Source: Chloroflexota bacterium (GTDB lineage: Bacteria > Chloroflexota > Anaerolineae > Aggregatilineales > Aggregatilineaceae). From it: a stretch of 64,000 bases of DNA. The stretch covers positions 1-64,000 of the forward strand of contig JAAYCM010000143.1 of the NCBI GenBank assembly GCA_012729765.1. The letters are read 5' to 3'. Positions within the stretch are counted from its first letter, which is position 1; every line of letters begins with the position of its first letter. This document shows positions 51,365 through 57,876 of the stretch, in pieces. A program made the position numbers and the translations under genes. The notes beneath the pieces were generated by a model that saw only the letters and a program-made list of their open reading frames with translations, was not told where the DNA came from and searched no databases.

Positions 51365-52816
51365 ATGATCGACGGCAACGACATTCTCAAGCTCGGATTC
51401 CGGCCCGGCAAGGCGATCGGGCTGGCGCTGGAAGCTGCCGCCGCCGCCGAAGCGCAGGGCACGCCGCGCGACGACGCGCTGCGCGATCTGGCCGCCGTGC
51501 TGAACGCGCCGGAAAGTTACCCGGAGCACCCGCTGTATGGCCCGCTCGCCGGCGCGCTGATCGCCGGGCGCGTGGATGCAACCACCAGCTACGATCTCGG
51601 CACGTCCGCACCCTATCGCGTGTGGGGGGCCGCCGGGATCGAGCCGGGCGCGCTCGACCAGATGAAACGCGCGGTGCGGCTGCCGGTCGCGCTGCGCGGC
51701 GCGCTGATGCCCGACGCCCACCAGGGCTACGGTCTGCCGATCGGCGGTGTGCTGGCAACCGAGAACAGCGTGATCCCGTATGCGGTCGGCGTGGATATCG
51801 CCTGCCGGATGCGGATGACCGTCTTCAATGCCTCGCCCCACGTGCTGGACGAGCGCCGCGAGCGCTTCCGCAAGGTGCTTGAGGAACAGACCTGCTTCGG
51901 CGCGGGCGCGGCCTGGTCCACGCCGCGCGAGCACGAGGTGATGGACGATCCCGCCTGGGACGAGCACCCGGCGGCGCGACGCTACCGCGATATCGCGTGG
52001 CGGCAGCTTGGCACGAGCGGATCGGGCAACCATTTTGTCGAGTTCGGCGCGCTCAAGGTCCACACCGAGATCGACTCGCCGCTTGGCACGGTCCCGCCCG
52101 GCACCTATCTCGCCGCGCTCAGCCACAGCGGCAGCCGCCGTTTCGGGCTGGAGATGGCCGAGTATTACACCAGGGTCGCCATGCAGCAGCGCGTGGGCCT
52201 GCCCAAAGACTTCCTGCATCTGGCGTGGCTCGCGCTGGACGAAGAAGCGGGCGCGGAGTATTGGGAAGCGATGATGCTGGCCGGGAAGTATGCCAGCGCC
52301 AATCACGCCGTGATCCACCGCCAGATCATCGACGCGCTGCGCCTGCCGGTGCTGGGCGGCATCGAGAACCACCACAATTTCGCCTGGAAGGAAACGGTCG
52401 ATGGGCAGGAAGCAATCGTACACCGCAAGGGCGCGACTCCGGCAGGCGAGGGCGTGCTGGGCGTGATCCCCGGCAGCATGAGCGCGCCCGGCTTCGTGGT
52501 GCGCGGCCTGGGCAGCAGCGAGGCAATCGCCAGCGCGGCGCACGGCGCGGGCCGCCGCATGAGCCGCAAACAGGCGCTCCAGTCCTTCGATTGGGAGAAG
52601 GTGCAGCACAAGCTCAAGCGCGAGGGCGTCGAGTTGCTCTCCGCCGGGCTGGATGAAGCCCCCGGCGCGTATAAGGACATCCGCCAGGTGATGGCCGACC
52701 AGGCCGATCTGGTGGTGGCGCTGGCCGAATTCCAGCCGCGCCTGGTGAAAATGGACGCCGGCGGCGGTTCGCGCTATAGTGGCAAGGGGAAAAAGGGGAA
52801 GCGTCGCAGGAAGTAG
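51365..52816 (+). CDS. rtcB: RtcB RNA ligase
   Basis: A 483-residue RtcB that joins RNA 2',3'-cyclic or 3'-phosphate ends to 5'-OH ends using GTP and Mn2+. MPDAHQGYGLPIGGVLAT, YAVGVDIACRM (metal Cys), LGTSGSGNHFVEFG, SHSGSRRFG, ENHHNFAWKE, VHRKGATPA (guanylylation His region) and GSMSAPGFVVRG are all present. No RNA cyclase (rtcA) or archease gene is near. The C-terminal tail is basic (GKGKKGKRRRK). AAGGAAGGG lies upstream of the ATG, and a TATAAT at 51287-51292 may be its -10. The 10-bp gap to xdhC suggests cotranscription. Confidence 0.96.
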   Translation: MIDGNDILKLGFRPGKAIGLALEAAAAAEAQGTPRDDALRDLAAVLNAPESYPEHPLYGPLAGALIAGRVDATTSYDLGTSAPYRVWGAAGIEPGALDQMKRAVRLPVALRGALMPDAHQGYGLPIGGVLATENSVIPYAVGVDIACRMRMTVFNASPHVLDERRERFRKVLEEQTCFGAGAAWSTPREHEVMDDPAWDEHPAARRYRDIAWRQLGTSGSGNHFVEFGALKVHTEIDSPLGTVPPGTYLAALSHSGSRRFGLEMAEYYTRVAMQQRVGLPKDFLHLAWLALDEEAGAEYWEAMMLAGKYASANHAVIHRQIIDALRLPVLGGIENHHNFAWKETVDGQEAIVHRKGATPAGEGVLGVIPGSMSAPGFVVRGLGSSEAIASAAHGAGRRMSRKQALQSFDWEKVQHKLKREGVELLSAGLDEAPGAYKDIRQVMADQADLVVALAEFQPRLVKMDAGGGSRYSGKGKKGKRRRK

Positions 52817-52826
52817 GAACCACGTG

Positions 52827-53906
52827 ATGATCGAAGACCTTCTCGCACAGGCCGCCGCGTGGCTGGACGAGGGCCAGCCGGTGGCGATGGCAACCGTTGG
52901 CCGCATCTTCGGCTCGTCGAGCCAGCCGCTCGGCGCGCGCATGATCATGACCACCGGCAACCGCTTTGTCGGGGCGGTCAGCGGCGGCTGTGTGGAGACG
53001 GATGTGTATGAAACCGGGCAGGTCGTCCTGCGCGAGGGCCGCCCGCTGATGCTGCATTACAGGCAGGTCGAGAACCCGCTGATCGAGATCGGCCTCAACT
53101 GCGAGGGCCAGATCGACGTGGTGGTCGAGCCGCTGGATCGCGCCCTGCTGGATGCCCTGCGCGCCGGTGGCCGCCACGTCAACGTGACGCTGTTCACACC
53201 CGACCGCCCCGCCGCGCCGCAGATTCGCCACGCCCGGATCGCGCCGGATGGCCCAGGCGACTCCGATCTGCCGCCCGACGTCCACCGCGACGCCCTGGCC
53301 GCCTTGCAGCACGATCAGCCGCACGCGGTCAGCTATGCTGATGGCAGCGTCGCGCTGTTCGAGCCGGTCCTGCCCCCGCCCACCCTGCTGATCTTCGGCG
53401 CGGAAGCGATCGCCGTGCCGCTGGTGCGCCTGGCGCAGGTGCTCGGCTTCCAGACCATCGTCACCGACGCGCGCCCCGCCTTCGCCACGCGTGAGAAGCA
53501 TCCCGACGCCGACCGCGTGCTGGCCGCGTGGCCGCAGGCCGTGATCGATCAGGTCGGCGTAGACGACCGGACGTATGTCGTGTCGCTCAACCACGAGCCG
53601 CGCTTTGAAGATGCGCTGCTGCGCGCGCTGGCCGGACAGCCGATCGCCTACTTCGGCGCGATCGGCAAGCGCGCCCGCCACCTGGAGCGGATCGAGCGCG
53701 CCGCGCAGTCCGGCTTCGATCTGAGCCAGCTCCCGGAGATTCACACCCCGATCGGGCTGGACCTGGGCGGCAAGTCGCCCGAAGAGATCGCGCTGAGCAT
53801 CCTCGCGGAGATCATCGCCGTGCGCAATGGTCGCCCCGGCGGAATGCTGCACGCCGCCACCACACTCCCGGCGCGCACCGAACGCTCGCACACCCCGGCA
53901 AAATAG
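52827..53906 (+). CDS. XdhC/CoxI-family molybdenum-cofactor maturation protein
   Basis: A 359-residue XdhC-type protein that would sulphurate or insert MoCo into xanthine dehydrogenase-family enzymes. The N-terminal CoxI domain reads ATVGRIFGSSSQPLGARMIM, VSGGCVETDVYETGQVVL; the C-terminal Rossmann domain reads LLIFGAEAIAVPLVRLAQVLG, VVSLNHEPRFEDALLRALAG, YFGAIGKRARHLERIER and GLDLGGKSPEEIALSILAEI. No molybdenum hydroxylase large subunit is in the window, though a CoxM-like gene lies 2.2 kb on. ATG at 52827 has TAGGA upstream; GTG at 52824 is also possible. Confidence 0.9.
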   Translation: MIEDLLAQAAAWLDEGQPVAMATVGRIFGSSSQPLGARMIMTTGNRFVGAVSGGCVETDVYETGQVVLREGRPLMLHYRQVENPLIEIGLNCEGQIDVVVEPLDRALLDALRAGGRHVNVTLFTPDRPAAPQIRHARIAPDGPGDSDLPPDVHRDALAALQHDQPHAVSYADGSVALFEPVLPPPTLLIFGAEAIAVPLVRLAQVLGFQTIVTDARPAFATREKHPDADRVLAAWPQAVIDQVGVDDRTYVVSLNHEPRFEDALLRALAGQPIAYFGAIGKRARHLERIERAAQSGFDLSQLPEIHTPIGLDLGGKSPEEIALSILAEIIAVRNGRPGGMLHAATTLPARTERSHTPAK

Positions 53907-54041
53907 GTACTCTAGGCTCCCATACTTTAGGTCACGTGGCCGATCCCGCGCCATCGATCCGGCGGGATAATGAGAATGGTGGGCGGCCTTTCCGGCTGCC
54001 TGATGGTTGGCCTCTACAGCACGCAGGAGCTTGGGCATATT

Positions 54042-54551
54042 ATGATCTGGCGGGGTAGGCTCTCAATGATGCTCGTCTTTATATCGGTGCTGGCGACCGC
54101 GCTGGCCTGTGCCCAGAGTCCGGCGGGCCTGAACCAGGGCCGGGGCACGCGCGACAACCCGATCGCCGCCCGGAGCTATGCCAAGACGACTTCCTACGAG
54201 GTCCGGGCGCAGAGCGTGGTGCGCCCCGTGCCCGACCTCGCGCCCGAAAATGATGTCGAAAAAGAGTATATGAAGGTCCAGTTCGAGATCAAGTGCGCCA
54301 GGGACAGCGACGAAGTGTGCGATCTCGCCGTGCTGCGCGAGCAGTTCAGGCTGGTCGATGAAGAGGGCATTATCTACGAATCGGACCCAACCGTCGAACT
54401 GCCTGCACGTGACGATCCGCTTGAGGGCGAGATTCTGGGCGGCGCGGCCAAAGCGGGCTGGATGGCCTTCCGCGTGCCGGTTGGCGTGCCGGTCAATACT
54501 GCGCTGGCCGAATATGGCGAGGACCAGCGTATCTTTTTCCGGCTGCCGTAG
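54042..54551 (+). CDS. Small exported protein with DUF4352-like fold
   Basis: A 169-residue protein with an N-terminal hydrophobic signal (LSMMLVFISVLATALACAQS); the ALAC is a weak lipobox. The mature part begins GTRDNPIAARSYAKTTSYEVRAQSVVRPVPD and goes on with EYMKVQFEIKC, LREQFRLVDEEGIIYES and AKAGWMAFRVPVGVP, the strand pattern of DUF4352/telomeric-repeat-like beta domains. The role is unknown. ATG at 54042 has AGGAG thirteen bases upstream; ATGs at 54066/54069 are alternatives. Confidence 0.65.
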   Translation: MIWRGRLSMMLVFISVLATALACAQSPAGLNQGRGTRDNPIAARSYAKTTSYEVRAQSVVRPVPDLAPENDVEKEYMKVQFEIKCARDSDEVCDLAVLREQFRLVDEEGIIYESDPTVELPARDDPLEGEILGGAAKAGWMAFRVPVGVPVNTALAEYGEDQRIFFRLP

Positions 54552-54562
54552 CGGGATCATGA

Positions 54563-54591
54563 TTGACAGCCGGACTGCTCTCTGGCATACT
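54563..54591 (+). promoter_or_regulatory. Promoter of the pheS T-box transcript
   Basis: TTGACA (54563-54568) and CATACT (54586-54591) are 17 bp apart, placing the start near 54598. Confidence 0.65.
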
Positions 54592-54597
54592 ATTGCA

Positions 54598-54940
54598 CAA
54601 TAATATATCCATCAAAGGCTGTGATGGAGAAAAGTAGGCGGGAACGCCGCTCACAGGGAGTGCGGGCCACAGACTGGAAGCCCGTGCGGGCAAGCCCTCG
54701 CCGAAGTTCGCTCCGGAGCCGACAGGTGAACGTCCGGCCCTGGCCGGGCCTGTAGTCTGCTCCGCCCGCCCTGCGTTAACCGGGCACCCACTCCCGCGCT
54801 GGTCTGTGTGCTGGCGGCGGCGGTGGGAGAATGAAGCGAGTCGGCCCGGCATGCAGCGGACCGGCTAACCAGGGTGGTACCGCGGGTGATCACACTCGTC
54901 CCTGATCCGAACGGGATCGGCGACGAGTTTTTTTGTTTTT
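54598..54940 (+). ncRNA. T-box riboswitch, phenylalanine type
   Basis: A tRNA-sensing leader of about 340 bases ahead of pheS. The T-box sequence AGGGTGGTACCGCG (54871-54884) is an exact match to the family consensus and is followed by the terminator. The 5' part has AGTA (about 54633-54636) and later CGAAGTTCGC (about 54702-54711), in which TTC can serve as the Phe specifier codon, matching the downstream gene. Uncharged tRNA-Phe would stabilise the antiterminator and let pheS be transcribed. Chloroflexota T-boxes are known. Confidence 0.92.
54894..54940 (+). terminator. T-box intrinsic terminator
   Basis: ACTCGTC (54894-54900) pairs with GACGAGT (54922-54928) around an inner CCTGATCC...GGGATCGG hairpin, followed by a T run (54928-54934) and GTTTTT. 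It competes with the antiterminator that contains AGGGTGGTACCGCG. Confidence 0.88.
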
Positions 54941-55018
54941 GTGCCGGGTGTGAAACAATAGCCGTTCGTGCCGCGCCTGCCGGGTGCAGGCCGGACTGCG
55001 ACCCACCGAGGTGAAAGA

Positions 55019-56059
55019 ATGCCATCGCTAGAACAACTCGAATCCACCTATACCCAGGCTGCCGCCGAGCTAAGCAAGATCACGTCGGGTGACGCGCTTG
55101 AGGCGTGGGAGCGCCGCTACCTGGGCAAGAAGGGCGAGATCACGCTCGCGCTGCGCAGTGTCGGGCAGATCGCGCCCGAAGAGCGCGCCGCGTTCGGCAA
55201 GCGCGCCAACGAGATCAAAAACGCGCTGGGGGCGGCCTACAGCGAGCGGGAAGAAGCGATCCGCCAGCACGAGCTGGCCCAGACGCTCGAAGAGGGCGAG
55301 ATCGACGTGACGCTGCCGGGCCGCACGATTCCCACCGGCGGGCTGCATCCGACCACGCAAACGCTGCGCAAAATCTACAACATCTGGGCCGAGATGGGCT
55401 TCCAGGTCTATCGCAGCCGCGACGTCGAGGACGACGAGACGAACTTCACGCTGCTGAACATCCCGCCGCACCACCCCGCGCGCGATATGTGGGACACCTT
55501 CCACACCACCACGCCGGGCGTGATCCTGCGCACGCACACCAGCCCCGGCCAGGTTCGCGCCATGCACGAGTATGGCGAGAACGGCACGCAGCCGATCCGC
55601 GTGATCCTGCCGGGTATGTGCTACCGCTACGAGCAGATTTCGGCGCGCAGCGAGATTCAGTTCAACCAGGTCGAGGGGCTGGCCGTTGGGCGCAACATCC
55701 GCCTGACCGACCTCAAGGGCACGATCAGCGCCTTCGCGCGGCGGATGTTCGGGCCGGATAAGCGCGTGCGGTTTCGCGGCTCGTACTTCCCCTTCACCGA
55801 GCCGAGCATGGAAGTCGATGTCGAGTGCGTGCTGTGCGGCGGGCACGGCTGCCCGATGTGCAAGTACACCGGCTGGCTGGAGATCGCCGGCTGCGGGATG
55901 GTGCATCCGGTTGTGCTCGAAAACGGCGGCTACGATCCGCGCGAGTGGAGCGGGTTCGCCTTCGGGATGGGGCCGGAGCGCATGACGATTCTGCTGCACG
56001 GCATCCCGGATATTCGCTATTTCTGGGCTAACGATCTGCGCTTCCTGGAGCAGTTCTAG
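55019..56059 (+). CDS. pheS: Phenylalanine-tRNA ligase alpha subunit
   Basis: A 346-residue PheS. The N-terminal coiled coil (LESTYTQAAAELSKITS, LGKKGEITLALRSVGQI) binds tRNA; the catalytic part shows motif 2 FHTTTPGVILRTHTSPGQVRAM, IQFNQVEGLAVG and motif 3 WSGFAFGMGPERMTILLHGI. C-terminal CVLCGGHGCPMCKYTGWLEI has four cysteines inserted before motif 3, a zinc-like knuckle seen in some PheS proteins. ATG at 55019 has GAGGTG five bases upstream. It is regulated by the T-box leader. Unusually, pheT is 1.8 kb further on. Confidence 0.97.
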   Translation: MPSLEQLESTYTQAAAELSKITSGDALEAWERRYLGKKGEITLALRSVGQIAPEERAAFGKRANEIKNALGAAYSEREEAIRQHELAQTLEEGEIDVTLPGRTIPTGGLHPTTQTLRKIYNIWAEMGFQVYRSRDVEDDETNFTLLNIPPHHPARDMWDTFHTTTPGVILRTHTSPGQVRAMHEYGENGTQPIRVILPGMCYRYEQISARSEIQFNQVEGLAVGRNIRLTDLKGTISAFARRMFGPDKRVRFRGSYFPFTEPSMEVDVECVLCGGHGCPMCKYTGWLEIAGCGMVHPVVLENGGYDPREWSGFAFGMGPERMTILLHGIPDIRYFWANDLRFLEQF

Positions 56060-56091
56060 GCTGCCCGGCACACGTGAGGAGAGAGGCAAGT

Positions 56092-56907
56092 ATGCTGCTC
56101 AACCTGAAAACGATCCACAAGCCGGCAACGGTCGAAGAGGCAGCCGGGCTGCTGGCCGACCCTGGCGTCTATCCGCTCTACGGCGGGGCGGCGCTGCACC
56201 GCGCCAACCGCACCGACGTTGAAGCGGCGCTCGATCTCGGCCAGCTCGGTCTGGACTTTGTGCGCGACAGCGAGAACTCGCTCCGCCTGGGGAGTATGCT
56301 CTCGCTCGAAGCCGCGCGGCAGGCGTGCCTGGAGCGCCGCGACACGCATCCCCAGTTGGGAGCCGTCGCCGATACACTGGCCGCCGATCTGCCCCTGACG
56401 CTGCGCAACACCATGACGCTCGGCGATCTGCTGGTGGAGCGCGATCCGCAGTCGCTCACGCTGACCCTGCTGCTCGTCCTGGGCGCGGTGATCAAGCGGG
56501 TCGATGTCGATATGCATTTCACGATGGCGGCCTGGCTGACGACTGACAGTGACGTGGCGCGCTACCTGATCGCCGGCATCCAGATTCCAAACGGCCCCGA
56601 AGAAGCGGTGATCGCGTTCGAGAAGGTCGCGCGCACGCCCGCCGATGCACCGATTGTGGGCGCGGTCGGCTGCCGCGAGCGGTCCAACGAGGGCGTCCCT
56701 TATACGACGCTGGCGCTGTGCGGCGTGGCCCCGGCGCCCGTCCCGCAGCCGGAACTCGCGCGCGTACTGGACGAAACCGGCGATCTGGATGTGGCGCTGG
56801 AGCGGCTGGAAGTCGATCCGGTGGGCGATCACTGGGGCAGCCGCGAATACCGGATCGAGATGGCGCGTGTGCTCGCGCGGCGTGTGCTCGCCCGGTTGAT
56901 GGAATAA
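56092..56907 (+). CDS. CoxM-like FAD-binding subunit homologue, orphan
   Basis: A 271-residue protein with the outline of the FAD-binding (medium) subunit of molybdenum hydroxylases: IHKPATVEEAAGLLADPGVYPLYGG at the start, a central domain and a C-terminal CO-dehydrogenase flavoprotein-like domain (TPADAPIVGAVGCRER, EYRIEMARVLARRVLARL). The FAD loops are weak: GGAALHR instead of GGTDL and LRNTMTLGDLL in place of IRNxATxGGN. No Fe-S or large subunit is nearby. It may be a scaffold or lost enzyme. ATG at 56092 has AGAGG five bases upstream. It follows pheS by 32 bp. Confidence 0.65.
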   Translation: MLLNLKTIHKPATVEEAAGLLADPGVYPLYGGAALHRANRTDVEAALDLGQLGLDFVRDSENSLRLGSMLSLEAARQACLERRDTHPQLGAVADTLAADLPLTLRNTMTLGDLLVERDPQSLTLTLLLVLGAVIKRVDVDMHFTMAAWLTTDSDVARYLIAGIQIPNGPEEAVIAFEKVARTPADAPIVGAVGCRERSNEGVPYTTLALCGVAPAPVPQPELARVLDETGDLDVALERLEVDPVGDHWGSREYRIEMARVLARRVLARLME

Positions 56908-56924
56908 CGCCAGAGTGACGCATT

Positions 56925-57040
56925 TCTCCCCCCTCCCTAAATCCCTCCCCCACCAGGAGGGCGGGACCTGAAGAGCGCCGCTGCTCGCCCCGTCCCTCCA
57001 CGAAGCGTGGGGGAAGGGGTCGGGGGATGGGGGCAGGCAC
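56925..57040. repeat. Dispersed GC-rich palindromic repeat, copy F
   Basis: Core CCCCTCCCTAAATCCCTCCC...GAGGGCGGGACCTGAAGAGCGCC...TCCCTCCACGAAGCGTGG...GGGGTCGGGGGATGGGGGC. It separates the CoxM-like gene from map inside the pheS-pheT interval and lacks the outer flanking elements of B-D. Confidence 0.7.
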
Positions 57041-57067
57041 GACACACGGCAAAGGCAGGGAACACGG

Positions 57068-57811
57068 ATGACGGTAGAAAACGAGAACGACCTGGCTAAA
57101 CTGCTGCGCATCGGGAAGATTTGCGCGCTGGCGCTCCAGCACATGCTGGAACGGATCGAGCCGGGCATGACCACCGCCCAACTCGACGCAATCGGCGCGG
57201 CGTTCCTCAAGCAGCACGGGGCACGCTCCGCGCCCATTCTGGCCTATCGCTTTCCCGGCCACATCTGCATCAGCCTCAACCACGAGGCGGCGCACGGCAT
57301 CCCCGGATCGCGGCGCATCCAGCCTGGCGACCTGATCAACGTGGACGTTTCCGCCGAGCTGGAAGGCTATTGGGCCGACACCGGCGCGAGCGCCATCGTC
57401 CCGCCCTCGCGCCCGGAGTATGAGGCGCTGTGCCAGGCCGCGCGTGAAGCGCGCAGCGCCGGAATCAACGCGGCGTACGCGGGCCGCCCGCTCAACGCCA
57501 TTGGCCGGGCGGTCGAAGCGGTCGCCAAACGCACCGGCTATCAGATCATCCGCGACCTGGGCGGGCACGGCGTCGGGCGGCACATCCACGAGAAGCCAAA
57601 CGTCCCGAACCATTACGACCGCAGCCGGCGCGAGAAGCTGACCGAGGGGCTGGTCATCACCATCGAGCCGTTTTTGACGACGGGCCGGGGCCAGATTCTT
57701 ACGGCACGCGACAACTGGACGCTGAAAACCGCCGATAAGATGCCGGTCGCGCAGTATGAGCACACGATTGTGATCAACGGCAGCTGCCCGATCATCGTCA
57801 CCGCGCCGTGA
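57068..57811 (+). CDS. map: Methionine aminopeptidase type I
   Basis: A 247-residue type I enzyme that removes the start Met from new proteins. Metal ligands lie in LINVDVSAELEGYWADTGAS (two Asp), GHGVGRHIHEKP (His), VITIEPFLTT (Glu) and YEHTIVI (Glu); CISLNHEAAHGIPGSR gives the His of the substrate pocket. It lacks the N-terminal zinc finger of eukaryotic forms. It lies between copy F of the repeat and pheT. Confidence 0.95.
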   Translation: MTVENENDLAKLLRIGKICALALQHMLERIEPGMTTAQLDAIGAAFLKQHGARSAPILAYRFPGHICISLNHEAAHGIPGSRRIQPGDLINVDVSAELEGYWADTGASAIVPPSRPEYEALCQAAREARSAGINAAYAGRPLNAIGRAVEAVAKRTGYQIIRDLGGHGVGRHIHEKPNVPNHYDRSRREKLTEGLVITIEPFLTTGRGQILTARDNWTLKTADKMPVAQYEHTIVINGSCPIIVTAP

Positions 57812-57876
57812 CCGTGCGGAAACCGGCGAGGTCGATCTGCTGAAGTAACACCAACACAGGAGAAATTCGCGCAAAC

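Noticed and set aside
8863-57040. Dispersed GC-rich repeats as a CRISPR array
   Set aside because: Copies are kilobases apart, imperfect, and have no regular spacers; no cas genes are present.
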